NCBI RefSeq assembly: GCF_022539505.1
Contig: NC_061510.1
Span: 97,604,292 to 97,668,291 of the forward strand
Reading direction: 5' to 3'
Length of the DNA stretch: 64,000 nucleotides
From: Lolium rigidum
Lineage: Eukaryota > Streptophyta > Magnoliopsida > Poales > Poaceae
In this document: positions 10,601 to 21,544 of the stretch, one piece after another
Numbering within the stretch: position 1 is the stretch's first letter
Layout: each line of letters starts with the position of its first letter
Translations under genes and position numbers: made by a program
Notes under the pieces: model-generated
Told to the model about the DNA's origin: nothing
The model's database searches: none
Seen by the model: the letters and a program-made list of their open reading frames with translations, nothing else

Positions 10601-12813
10601 GTGCTACTCTGGTTATAGCGGCTGGTGGAGTTGTAGATGGCCGTGGCTATGCTGCCACATTGGCACTTGGTGCTCATGCTGTTTGCTTAGGAACTAGGTA
10701 TTATCTCAATCTTCTATTTATATGATTATCTTCAAACCGAGCCTTTCTTGCATACTTCTGCATGTTCTGGTTTTCACATTATAAAGTTCTCATTCTTGAT
10801 TTATTTTCAATAAAATTCCTCGACATTCAGGTTTGTAGCTACCGAGGAAAGCTTTGCACATCCTCTGTATAAGAAAAAGCTAATCGAGATGAACTGCACG
10901 GACTATACGAATGTATTTGGGCGTGCTAGATGGCCTGATGCTCCACAACGTGTCCTGAAGACACCGTTCTACGTTGAGTGGAAGAATCTCCCAGATCATG
11001 AAACAGAGGAAACTCAGCCTATTATAGGCCACTCTATCATCCATGGTGTGGTATGTATGGCTGCCTGACTTTTGTTGAATTTGCTCCCTCATTCTGCATT
11101 TAGAAGTTACGACAATCGTTGTTATGACCTTTCCACTCTTATTATTCTCATCAGTAGTGTAAAGAATTTCATTTTTAGAAGTCATATCGGGTGTTTTCTA
11201 GACACGATGAAAAGTGGATGCGCTTTATCTGGAGTGCTTGGTTGCTAATAATATGGCAAGTTTGGTTCCCAACGAGGAACAGAAGTCTATGAGCTGTACC
11301 TTTGAAATTCTTTGACTTCCTGGGGATCACAATCCATGAGTTGCAATTCTAATTGACCTTTATCTCGTCAAAGTTTTGGAATGTCATATACTCCCTCCGT
11401 CCAATAAAATAAGATGTTATTACAACCAATAAAACGAAATTTCACTTTAGAGCAAAGGTGACATGGAGCCCTTTATTTTTCAAAATTTGAAAACATGATT
11501 TCAAAGTTTCAAAAAATTCTAAACAAAATATCCAGACTAGAAAATGTGCGCTACCAACATAAAAGATCTCAACCGAAATACTCCCTCTGTCCTGAAAAAC
11601 ATGCAGGGAGTACCTTATATTCTGGGCTTAACAAAAATGACAAAATCTGACAGAAATTGGAGGTTTGAAATTTTGCACTGTTCACTACATTAGATGTCAG
11701 TTTTTATTTTTATTTTTGTGTAGCCCAAAATATGGGATATTTCTAGTTGAGATTTTTTCACGTTGATAGATTACATTATTTCCTACATCTTGATTTTTTG
11801 TTCGGAATTTTTTGGAACTTGAAAACATGGATTTTGAATTGTTAAAAAGCGGGCCCCATGTCGCTCGTGTTCCAAACGTCCAACTCTGCCAATAAAGGAG
11901 TTAATTAGTTGTAATAACATCATATATTGTAGGACAGAGGGAGTAACTTTAGGTGATCTTTAATGTTTCAAAAAAAATTAGGAGCTCTTTGGACACCGGA
12001 AAGGCTGCTCCTATTTAGCACCAAACAAGCCCCACAACAAAGCCTAGCTACTTTGCAAGCTACATCCAAACTGGAGAGCTGGAATCCTAGAGTTCAGACA
12101 ATTAGATTTGAAATGGTCACCACAACTCAGGATTATTTCACTCGATTTTAAAATGTTCAGTCTTTACCCATTTTTCTTATTTCTAGGACAGCCTTATTTG
12201 ACTGATGGTAGCATGTCCACAAACTGCTTTGCTTCCAAACATAACCGGACCACTAGTAGATATCTATAGTTGATTGCATGGCTGTAGCTTTGGGGCAAGA
12301 CCTGCTATCTCACTTATATTTTCTGTTCTTTCACAGTTCCACTGTTATATGGTTATTCGTTTGTTTCTGCCTTTTCAACTAGACCTGGGCCTATTTCCTG
12401 GACTTGCATCGCGATAGACACGCTAGAAAATTCTACTTGTAACATATCATAGTTGTGATGAATCATGGACATCTATTATGCTGTTTGTACAAGATGGGCC
12501 TGAATGGGCGAGTTTGCCAAACCACTCATTACAACTTCAAATGCGCATTCCGTACTTCTGCATCTGGACATTAATAATGGGCAACTAAACAATGATTTCG
12601 CATTTCCAGCACAAGGATGTACGTCGGTTTGCCGGTACTGTCCCGAACGCAACAACCACCGGCGACATCGATAGCATGGCCATGTATGCTGGCCAGGGCG
12701 TTGGGCTAATCACGGAGATCATACCAGCAGGCGAAGTTGTCAAAAGGCTAGTTGCTGAAGCACAGCGTGTCATCGGAGAGAAGCTTTCTGATTTCCCCAA
12801 ATCATTGGAGTAG
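7635..12813 (+). CDS. Nitronate monooxygenase / 2-nitropropane dioxygenase-like flavoprotein, six exons
   Basis: Exons are 7635-7769, 7860-8072, 10219-10314, 10552-10697, 10831-11050 and 12610-12813. All introns are GT-AG and the reading frame is kept throughout, giving 337 aa. The protein is an FMN-dependent TIM-barrel enzyme expected to oxidise alkyl nitronates such as propionate-3-nitronate. Visible motifs are the N-terminal VVQAPLGPDISGPELAAAVA block (residues 13-32), QGREAGGH (137-144, whose His is the family's catalytic base), the phosphate-binding AAGGVVDGRG (171-180), and LGTRF at the exon 4/5 junction. Length and exon joins match the single-domain plant family (Arabidopsis At5g64250-like). 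No signal peptide is seen, so it is probably cytosolic. Intron 2 is 2.1 kb; intron 5 holds a MITE. No lesion was found. The substrate is inferred from family only. Confidence 0.93.
11391..11943. mobile_element. Stowaway-like foldback MITE in intron 5, with a 30-bp inner copy
   Basis: Both ends carry CTCCCTCCGTCC-type terminal repeats in inverse orientation, flanked by TA at 11389-11390 and 11944-11945, the Stowaway/Tc1-Mariner signature. Subterminal bases also pair (GTTATTACAAC near both ends; GACATGG-GCCC near 11459 and 11860), so most of the 553 bp can fold on itself. At 11581-11610 another CTCCCTCTGTCC and its inverse AGGGAG are enclosed between TA dinucleotides, giving a 30-bp miniature element. 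Confidence 0.8.
11581..11610. repeat. 30-bp miniature Stowaway-like palindrome
   Basis: CTCCCTCTGTCC and the inverse GCAGGGAG face each other across about 10 bp, flanked on both sides by TA. It sits near the centre of the 553-bp foldback and resembles two abutting terminal repeats with almost no interior. Confidence 0.65.
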
Positions 12814-13762
12814 TGCTGGTAAGATCCTTTGTGAACTTTTAAATCTGTTGTGCAGGCTGTGTTGTATTTTTAGGTGTTAGCCAATCAAAATAAATGAGTT
12901 TTTCCCCAAAGGCATTCCTTTTCGACCACTGTGGTTGTAGGTTGGTGCTTCTACGTGCAATTGTAAGTAATAAGCAATTGAAATAAAGATACAGTAGTAT
13001 TTTTGCTCGATACCATGAGACTGACAAGTGGTTCATGGGTGCTGGGCCACTTGTCACTTGTCAACTATACTCGTTTTGATGAGCAATTCTCCCTGATAAC
13101 CATTGAGTTACCTGAAAAGTTCTCTCAATCAACAGAGTTAGTTGGTGTGGTTGCTTCATGCCAAAATAAGGTGCCCAAACAGGCAAACACGATGGTTTGG
13201 GACTACTACTGGTCTGGTATTTGAATCGAGTTGGGGTTCTTTGCATACATTTTGGCTGATGTTTCTGTCGAAACGCCATTGATGCACATGCACTGGCCGG
13301 GTCTTTCACCAACCTACTCAAATAACTGGACGGATTGTTGTGGACCACCCTCATTTCAGTGCCCATACCTTTGAGCTTCTGACTAGATCATGCCGGCGAG
13401 GTTAAAATGGGTGAAAATAACAACGGTACTGCTATTTTCGGGACCAGACTCTGAGGGGTGAGTTGGACACTGACACGGATTTGTCCTGGCGATTTACACA
13501 GGATGGGGTTAACTGTTCGGAGTTCAGACCCGTACAATGTGCTGAATCTACAAAATAATTGCATCCTGTGCTCACTGAAGTTTGCTTGGTATGCCATTTC
13601 TCATGATCATTCGCAGCATTATAGTAATCCTAAGGACGCAACATAAATACTGCTTATTATGAAAAAAAATCATATGTCTTCATTTATTGCACGGACACCC
13701 AGTTCGTGGCTTCTAAATCGCACATGATGGTGTCCACCGAGATGTCCTGTCGGGTCATCTAA
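12814..13762 (+). other. 3' UTR and downstream flank of the nitronate monooxygenase gene
   Basis: AATAAA-type signals occur at about 12887 and 12982 in an AT-rich context, so transcript ends near 12910-13010 are plausible. Beyond that no gene or clear repeat is seen up to the Harbinger-like element. Confidence 0.4.
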
Positions 13763-14059
13763 GGGTGTGTTTGGTAGCCCGGGTCAACTCAGAATATATA
13801 TCTCTTATCATACATGCTCACCCTAGCTAAGCTGAGGTGAGACTCATCACATGTTTGGTAGCCCCGTATGTGTTGAGCTATGCTCATATGGGATGTTGTT
13901 TGGTACAATTTGTGCTGAGATGAGCAGGTTTCATAGCAGTTTTACAAAATAGTCCAGCTTTTTAGCAAAAAGACCCTGAAACAGAGAGAGAGAAAATCAA
14001 TCAGGCCCTCAGATCTCATCTCACGCATTGACTCGTGCTGGGTGGCGCGGTGGCCGGCG

Positions 14060-14260
14060 TTGGGCGGCCTTGGGCGGTGGCGGGCGGCTGCAGGCGGCGT
14101 TGGGCGACCTTGGGCGGCGGCGGGCGACCTTGGGCGGCGGCGAGCGACCTTGGACGACAGCGGGCAGCGCTGGGCGACCTTGGGCGTCGGCGGGCCGCTG
14201 GGCGACCTTGGGGCAGCGCTGGGCGACCTTGGGCGGCAGCGGGCGGCGCTGGGACGTTAT
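14060..14260 (+). repeat. GC-rich minisatellite inside the Harbinger-like element
   Basis: Units built from TGGGCGACCTTGGGCGGCGG and shorter variants recur about eight times with length variation. No stable reading frame is preserved between units. Confidence 0.8.
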
Positions 14261-14483
14261 GCCGTGGGTCTGGGCCGGCCGGCGTGCAGCGGAGGGCGAC
14301 GGCCAGCGTGCCGTGATGAGGAGGGCGGCCGGTGTGCAGCGATGAGGAGGGCGGGTCGCGGTCGGGATGCTGTTGGAGAGCGTCCCAAGGAAAAAATGAG
14401 TCGGCTTTTTCGTGCGGGTGGGAGTCTGGGGGTGCGTGGGGTCGATGCTTTGGCCACTTTGCGGGATGAGCTCAGCCCGGCCG

Positions 14484-14514
14484 GGTTGTGAAGCTCGATC
14501 TGAGCTTCACAACC
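14484..14514. repeat. Perfect 13-bp hairpin near the right end of the Harbinger-like element
   Basis: GGTTGTGAAGCTC and its exact reverse complement are separated by GATCT. It marks the boundary between the GC-rich interior and the AT-rich right arm. Confidence 0.8.
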
Positions 14515-14655
14515 GGGCTTGGCTGAGGAGGCTTTTTAGTATGAGATGGGCATAGCCCAGATGCACTGACCCGGGCTAACAAACAGATGTATCTTCTAAA
14601 TTCTCTGTTGAGATGAGATTTTCTGAGTTGGCCCGAGCTACCAAACACACCCTAA

Positions 14656-15960
14656 TTTCTCTTGGCTGACTGACCATGATGCTGAACAAAACGGCCTGCG
14701 TTCAAAACGTGGACGTGGCATGAAAGAATGCTGACCTGCTACGGCCCATGCTCTCCTACTACTACAAAGAAGTCACCACCTGAGCTGGTGTATTCCAAAA
14801 AAACGTCACGAGCTGTTCCATTGCCTGCCCATATTCAGACGCAGACGTGACGGTAGAGCAAGGCAGTATTTACTCTCACTTTCGCCAGCAGTCAGCAGAT
14901 ACCTTTCCACACTACGGCTAGGCAGAGGACGTCCTGTCTGCCTCTACGAGTCCTGGGCTTTGACCCGTCTCCGCAGACGTATAGTGTTCTTCGTCTGCAA
15001 GGACGAAAGGTAAAACCTTTCTTCCTTCCGTTTTGAGGATGACTGGAGTGGGGCACTGTACAAGTGTTGCTAGGCTATTACCGTTACTATACCTCTCGAT
15101 CAGATCCCGTGTTCGAGCAACGTGTGTCTTAGCAATGATGTGCGTTCTGTTCTAGCAATGTTGTGTTCTATCACTGTCAATCTGAATAAAATGTTTCAGA
15201 GATGCTCCTGCAGCTAATCAGTTCAGGGCTTTGTACTTCGACACTTGACAGCTCGGCCGCACCACCTGAATTAAGTGCTTGCCCGGTGTGGCTAGCAGTT
15301 ATAATTGTTCAGTTAAGATTATCACATGACTTCAATTTATGTGGCTAATGGTTGGTGCCACATCGTTGATTGGATGCGATTGCCCGTTGGCCTCTTTCAG
15401 GGATGGGTCGCTGCCGCAGGCCCGCCGGCTAGCCTAGTCAAACGTCAAAGCCCCCGACCCGTGCCCATCAATGGCCGCGGTAAAACCTGTGGAACTACGA
15501 GCTCGCTCGCTCGCCGGTTGACTGTTACAGCGGCGGGGCGACCGCCCCGTACGTACTGCTGCTCCACTAGCCTATCGACAGGCTCGAGTCAGAGATCTGG
15601 TCTGGCCTCTCACCTCCCATCGCAAGCTCGCACGGCAGGCACAGAAACGGTAGAGATAGATGGGCTACATCTCACTGACGAGAGATCTGGAAATCTAGAG
15701 CCAAGAAAAGGAGAGAAGAGACGTCCCCTCTCCTGGAAATTGTGCCTACGTGCTCGTAGGCCGTAGCCACACTGTCGTCGTCCGTCGTCTGTCCTGCTGC
15801 CGCCTCCTGCTTCCAGTCCAGCAGCAGCAGCTTCCTTCCCCATGCCGTCTTCCCCGCTTCCTCTTTGACCCCCCCTTCGCGGCCTCGTCGCCAGTTCCCC
15901 ACAGTCACCTTCGCGCACATACACGAGCGCGCACGCAGCGGCAGCTAGATTCGAGCTAGT
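14656..15960. other. Upstream region of the EPFL gene, no gene seen
   Basis: No convincing coding exon or transposon ends. From about 15390 the base composition rises toward that of a grass promoter. ORFs here have no recognisable domain. Confidence 0.4.
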
Positions 15961-15964
15961 ATTC

Positions 15965-15975
15965 AGCTATAAGTA
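15965..15975 (+). promoter_or_regulatory. TATA-like box of the EPFL gene
   Basis: GCTATAAGTAG lies about 120 bp before the start codon, just ahead of a CT-rich leader (CTCCTCGTCGTCTTCCTC), a typical plant core promoter arrangement. Confidence 0.5.
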
Positions 15976-16091
15976 GCCATCTCCTCGTCGTCTTCCTCAC
16001 TTCTCTAGCCAGCGCGCGCGCCAATGACTCGACGACAAGGTCGGCAGGCTTGAGTGAGCAGCAGCCAGCGAACTGCACCAAGATCGAAGCC

Positions 16092-16588
16092 ATGAGACTA
16101 GCAGCCGCGCTACTTGTGATCCTCGCCGCCGCCGCATCTTTGAGCTTCCTCCTTCTTGTGCCAGCTGCCGCCTCCAGGCCGTCTCCCCTGTTCTCCTCTT
16201 CCATGGTACGTGTGCGTGTGTTCAGCATTCCTTTCTCGCCATCCGTTTCCTCATTTTCTCTTCGCAGGTCTGACACGGCCGCGTGTTTGTGTGTGTGCAG
16301 GGTGGCATGGCGGCCGGGAAGGAGGAGGAGGAGAAGGTGCGGCTGGGGTCGAGCCCGCCCAGCTGCCGCAACAAGTGCTACGAGTGCAGCCCCTGCGTCG
16401 CGGTGCAGGTGCCCTCCCTCTCCGCGCCGTCCAGGCCGGCTTCCACCACGGCGCGCGCCGACGCCGACGTCGACGGCGCCGCGGCGGCACGCAGGGACGC
16501 ACCGCTGCCGCCGCCGCTCGTGACGCTCTCCGAATACAAGCCGCTCTGGTGGAAGTGCCAGTGCCGCGACCGCCTCTACGAGCCCTGA
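16092..16588 (+). CDS. EPIDERMAL PATTERNING FACTOR-LIKE secreted peptide, two exons
   Basis: Exons are 16092-16205 and 16301-16588 (ATG|GTACGT donor, TGTGTGCAG acceptor, phase 0), giving 133 aa. Residues 1-28 form a signal peptide (MRLAAALLVILAAAASLSFL, then a cleavage-like AAASR). The C-terminal half starts at LGSSPPSCRNKCYECSPC and ends KPLWWKCQCRDRLYEP, so the six cysteines of the EPF fold are at 60, 64, 67, 70, 124 and 126. Family members are apoplastic ligands of ERECTA receptor kinases that control stomatal spacing and organ growth. The loop between Cys4 and Cys6 is long, Ala/Asp/Pro-rich and low-complexity (about 53 residues). The GSSPPSC and AVQVP blocks favour the EPFL1/2/3 side of the family over EPFL4-6, with moderate certainty. 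No lesion is seen. Confidence 0.9.
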
Positions 16589-17122
16589 CGGACGACGCGC
16601 ACGACGCAGCTCCCCTTGAAGACGACGATCGACGCAGACACGCAGTGGCCGGTCTGTGGTTGGATTAAGAGGAAGTTGGGCTGAATTTCCAAGTAGTGCT
16701 GTAAAAACTGTAGTTTTCCTGGGAGAAATTTTGGAGCTCTAGCGTTAGGATTCTTTTCCCCCCTCTTCTTTCTCAGGTTTCGCTCTTGTTTATGTCGTGT
16801 TTTGGTAGTATGTATCTATGCGTTGCATGTGCTGAGTGCTGACCATGGTCCATGGAATCGTGCCCAATACAGCCATCATTGGTGCCGGGATGGAGTTAAA
16901 TAGTATCGCTAGTTAATTCTCTGTCCCTGCCTGTCCCGTGCCATGATGAATGTTATCTTCTTCTTTGCCTCTGGGTTTCTTTGACCTATACTGCCCTTTG
17001 CCAAAAATTTAACTACGAGTATTTATTATGCCCTGTAGGAAAACTTTTCAACTCCTATGCATTTCTTTGGGGTCATCCAATCTTGGTTGTCTTATTTGAG
17101 TCTAGATTTAGGGAAATCTACG
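16589..17122 (+). other. 3' UTR and flank of the EPFL gene
   Basis: AT/GT-rich sequence with no further ORF of interest. No canonical AATAAA was found close to the stop; plant genes often use variants. Confidence 0.35.
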
Positions 17123-17485
17123 TTGGCTCATAGGTGTAGGTGCATCCACTATTTAAAATCATATTTTAAAATGTTTGAAGATTTTGAAAAAAATATCACG
17201 GTGTACATCCAGACATTCTATGTGCGCGCACAAAGTTTCACAAAAAAATATTATTTTTTGTGGCCAGTGTAAAAAAACAATTACCGGCGCTCCAAAATAG
17301 CTTTTAGCGAGACATTTTTTTTTGTCTTTTTACATAGTTTACACAATTTTTTTCCGTGCCAAACTTTTGTGAGCTAACATAGAATGTGAGGATGCACACT
17401 CGGGATTTTATTTCAATTTTTTAACATTTTGAAATAAATTTAAAATACATTTTATATAATAGGTGCATCTAGACCTATGAGCCAA
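17123..17485. mobile_element. Foldback MITE (363 bp)
   Basis: The left end TTGGCTCATAGGTGTAGGTG and the right end, reverse-complemented TTGGCTCATAGGTCTAGATG, are inverted copies. Homology continues inward: TTTTAAAATGTTTGAA on the left pairs with a similar block around 17430. No coding capacity. The superfamily is not fixed because the target duplication is unclear. Confidence 0.7.
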
Positions 17486-18183
17486 AACACCATGTCCATA
17501 GATTTAGCCATTCTTAGCCTAGGATGGTAAAAAATAGGTAAGGCAAGCCCATTTGTTTGGCTACTTGGTCATGTTATTCAAGATGACTAGACTCAGCCAT
17601 ATGAGACCCTCTCAAAAAACATCCTCAGCCACTTTAAGTCAAAAAAGAAAAGCTAACATGGGCAAGTTTGGCTATCAATATGGATCACAATATGTATATT
17701 TCTATTTCGATTAATTTGATACTTCCAAGGTCCAATAATCACCATAAATTGCTGAAGTAGGGAATATATTGTCATGAATGGTTTTCCCTATGATAGCAGA
17801 TTATGTGAGTGGTCAAAAGAATGTCGGATCACATAATTACTTAATGGTTAAGATGAGAACGCAATTATATTAAATATAAGTTCTTGTGATTTCTCTTGAG
17901 TCAATTATTAATTTTGGCATCCACAACATTGTTTTTTGTGTTAGAATGCTGGTTATAAATATTTCAGAGACCACAAGCAATAATATTTCCTTTTGGTTCT
18001 TGGGGAACTATTGATAGTTAATATTTTTCTTCTGTTATTTATTCTTATGTTTATTTTATAGTGAAAAAATCCTCATCATTTTGTTATGACATTTTCTCCT
18101 ATGATATTGTTTTGTACGCCATGTGTGCCAACATCTTCTAGCTTACAATTTATAATTAGGCTTACTTTACATGCAAGTGTTCT
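17486..18183. other. AT-rich intergenic stretch, nothing recognised
   Basis: No coding region, RNA gene or repeat ends were identified. The last bases before 18184 should hold a target-duplication copy for the LTR that follows. Confidence 0.4.
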
Positions 18184-20307
18184 TGAAAGGACACGGATGT
18201 CGCCTAGAGGGGGGTTGAATAGGCGGTTTAAAACTTTTACGAGATGGGCTTAACAAATGCGGAATAAAACTAGAGTTTACTTTGTCAAGCCTAAAGCATA
18301 TATATTATAGTTCACCTATGTGCACCAACAACTTATGCTAGGCAATACAAACAACTATGTGATAGCAAGATATATAACTTCAAGCACGATGGCTATCACA
18401 AAGTAAAGTACATAAATAAAGAGCTCGGGTATAGAGATAACAAGGGTACGCGGGAGACGATGATTTATCCCGAAGTTCACACTCTTGCGAGTGCGCATCT
18501 CCGTTGGAGAGGTGCGGTGGCTTAGTGCCCCCGAACTCCACAAATGGCCTCACCTTGAGGTGTGGTTGTTCGATGCATACCAACGCCACAAAGGCCTCAC
18601 CCCAATATGCGGTAGTCACACCACACACCAAGCGCTATGAAGACGCCTCACCTTATTCGCCGGTGACCCTCGTCACAAAGGCCTAGGTCACGGTTTCACT
18701 AAGGGATTTCTTTCGAGGCGGAAACCGGCCTTACACAAAGCTTGGGGCACGCATCCACAACTTAATTGGAGGCTCCCAAGAAATCACCATAAAGGCCTCA
18801 AATCCGTCTAAGGTTCCAAGAACCCAAGAGTAACAACTTTCTTGCTTTCACTTCCACGAATCACCGTGGAGAACTCAAACCGATGCACCAAATGCAATGG
18901 CAAGAACACCACAAAGATGCTCAAGTACTTCTCTCACAAATTCCAACAAAGCTACACAAGCTATTGGGGGAATAAGAGATAAAGAACAAATAGGAGGAGA
19001 AACACCAAATTTCTCCAAGATCTAGATCTAGTGGATTCCCCTCACAAAGAGAGGGATTTGATTGGTGAAGATGTAGATCTAGATCTCCTCTATATTTCTC
19101 TCAAATAGATGCAAGATTCATGGGAGGGAGAGGGAGATAGCAAGCTCAAAGAAGGTCAACAGTGGGAACAAAAACAAGACCCCTTAAATAGGGCTAGAGA
19201 AATCTGCCCGTTATGCACAAAACTCATCAAAACCGGAACTTCCGGTCATTTGGGGCGGTACTCCCCCCCCCCCCCCCCGGGGTAGTACAGGCCAACTTCC
19301 GGGTGAAGTAGCGCGCCCCCGGGATGCTCCTGGTATGATTTCTGCGTGCAGAATCAGCATTTGCGGAATCATACCGGACTCCGATGAACTTGAATATTTT
19401 TTGCATCCGGACTCCGATGTTGATGATATTGAGCTCGATTCGAATCTAGTAACAAGCTCTACAAGATCATTTAGGGAACCATCATAGTTCAGTAAGGTAG
19501 GATAGAAATAAATTATGAAAGATTTGACCTATCTAAAAAAAACATACCGGTAAAACCAACAACCTCGAAAATGCAACAAGTTACCCGTGCAAAAACCATT
19601 GTTGATGAACTAGAGCTTATCATGAGAATAAGAACAAGCTTTAAAACATGACATGGATAAGATTCAAATAACAACCAAGAAAGATGATGCAAGGATGCAA
19701 GGGTTTGAGCTCTCCGAAGGATACGATCGAGTTACTCACTCGAGAGCCCTCTTGATAGTACGACAACTAAACTATAAACCGGTCTCCAACTACACCATGA
19801 GACCGGTAAGAAAGGAACCCTATCAAGAGAAAATCTTAACCTTGTTTGTTCCTCTTGAGCTCGATGATGACGATCTTGACCGCAATAAGATGGAACACCT
19901 TTCTTGATTGTGCTTGCTTGACGAAGTCTTGTGGATTGCTCCCCCATGTTCCACCATGGGAGAGCTTCTTCTTCGGCGCATATTTACATATCCATGATCA
20001 CCATATGGACGGCAAGCTTCAAGCATACGATCTCTTCGAGTTGGCTCATCTTGAACTTGCACTTCATTTCCTCATTATTCGTCATTGATGTCTTGAAGTT
20101 AAACTTGAGTGCTCACTTCATCTTCATCTTCAAGACATACTTGACACTTGATCTTCTTCATTTGCTTCTTATTGCAATCTTGAAGCCAACATATGGTTCA
20201 ATCATTGCCTATGGACAAATCGTACAAATATAACTCAATGCAAACATTAGTCCATAGGGATTGTCAGTAATTACCAAACCCACACATGGGGGCTCCATGC
20301 ACTTTCA
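18184..20307 (-). repeat. LTR of a SIRE/Maximus-like Ty1-copia element (3' LTR, minus)
   Basis: The 2124-bp unit begins TGAAAGGACA on the + strand and ends TGCACTTTCA, an imperfect short inverted repeat with TG...CA ends. On the minus strand it is preceded by a polypurine tract (CAAAATGGGGGAGAT, complement of 20308-20322), so it is the 3' LTR of a minus-strand element. The sequence matches my memory of Maximus-type LTRs of Triticeae; the lineage name is inference. It contains a run of about 17 C at 19262-19279 next to a CCGGAACTTCCGG palindrome. Confidence 0.7.
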
Positions 20308-21544
20308 ATCTCCCCCATTTTGGTAATTGATGATAATCTCTTTAAGAGGGTTTATATAATAAATTTAAGTAACAAACAAGTTAAATACATAGAGCAAATT
20401 CCCCCATAATATATGCATGCGTGAATGAAATTGAATTTCATTGCATACATTGGCGTTCAAAGCCAAGTGGAGTTTTCTCTAAATATTCAACTATGCAAAG
20501 CAACAAGATGCAATGCAAGAAAGGTACATGCTTAAGCACAAAGCAAAGACACAACCAAATTCCCTTAAACCCTCCAAAATTCTCCCCCATTGGCACCAAT
20601 TGCCGAAATGGGTGAAAAATTTAGAAGACCAATATAGTGAGAGCTCCTCCATACCGTGTGCATTTCTCATAATTTGAGTGGAATCAAATGCACGTATCCA
20701 ATGACGAATATTCGGAAGAAATAACACTATAGAGAGGATCAAAGATTGCAAAAAGATAACATAAAGTCAAGAAGCTTCAACAAATGAAGCAACAAACCAA
20801 ATGAACCACAAAGAAGATACCAAAATAAATATAGATATTATGATAAGATCAAGAAGATTGCTCTAAATAATATGAGAAAGTTACCCAAGGTTTATGCACA
20901 AAAATATACAATTTACATTGGAGTATAAAGTGCACAAACATGGAATCATCACTCCCATAGTATCATTCAAAACAAAAGATACCAAATGAATTAAACTCTA
21001 ATGATCACCACAAAATAGTGCTTTAAATAAAATGAGGAAGCTCCCCAAGGTACATGCATAAATGAAAATGTTGCATTTGAATACAATAAGCATAACATGG
21101 AATACTCACTCCATCATTACCATTTAAAACACACACATTTGCAATAGATCGTAGATATAAAATTAAACTTAACACTTGCAGCGATAAAATAGTTGAGCAA
21201 CAAGTAAGAGGGACCATAATAAATGGCTCAACCAAAATGATATATGAAACGCATGATAAAGCATATTATAAGACTATTACAAGGATGAGCAAAAAGCATC
21301 ATCATAGTCTTCAATGAATTATATTGCTTAGCATGACCAATCAACATGCAACAAATAAATAAGATATCAAATGGAGATATATCATCTCTTATGTGTATAA
21401 GTTTCTCTAAGTGGGCAATATCACAAAGATGTTTATCCACAAAGAAACATGCACACACAAAATAGATACACAAGAAATATAGCATGATATCCAAGATGAA
21501 GTCATGCAATATACCAATAAGAATTTTTTGCTTAATAGCATGGC
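20308..21544 (-). mobile_element. Non-coding 3' internal region of the SIRE-like element
   Basis: It adjoins the polypurine tract and has no domain-bearing ORF, as expected for the long untranslated 3' portion of Maximus-type elements. It is cut at 21545 by an Athila-like LTR. Confidence 0.6.
20859..21160. repeat. Imperfect tandem repeat, period about 160 bp
   Basis: GCTCTAAATAATATGAGAAA at about 20860 and GCTTTAAATAAAATGAGGAA at about 21020 start two aligned units that stay similar through CCCAAGG, GCATAAA/GCACAAA, ACATGGAAT and CACTCC blocks. Confidence 0.75.

Larger units (their letters stand above)
13763..14652. mobile_element. Harbinger/Tourist-like non-autonomous element with GC-rich interior
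   Basis: The left end GGGTGTGTTTGGTAGCCCGG and the right end, reverse-complemented GGGTGTGTTTGGTAGCTCGG, form terminal inverted repeats of at least 30 bp. TAA at 13760-13762 and at 14653-14655 matches the TWA target duplication of PIF/Harbinger elements. The 890-bp element has no transposase. Its interior (14035-14470) is extremely GC-rich and unlike its AT-rich ends, suggesting captured or locally amplified sequence. Long ORFs there come from repeat composition and are not called as genes. Confidence 0.8.

Noticed and set aside
14028..14491. Three overlapping long plus-strand ORFs (93-149 aa)
   Set aside because: All come from the GC-rich minisatellite in the Harbinger-like element; every frame is open because of composition, and no domain is present.
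15326..15766. 146-aa plus-strand ORF upstream of the EPFL gene
   Set aside because: No recognisable domain; the frame changes composition midway and lies in the promoter region.
19262..19279. Run of about 17 C in the SIRE-like LTR as a functional G-quadruplex
   Set aside because: A pure homopolymer is as likely a sequencing or assembly artefact; no conserved counterpart is visible because the other LTR copy is in the gap.
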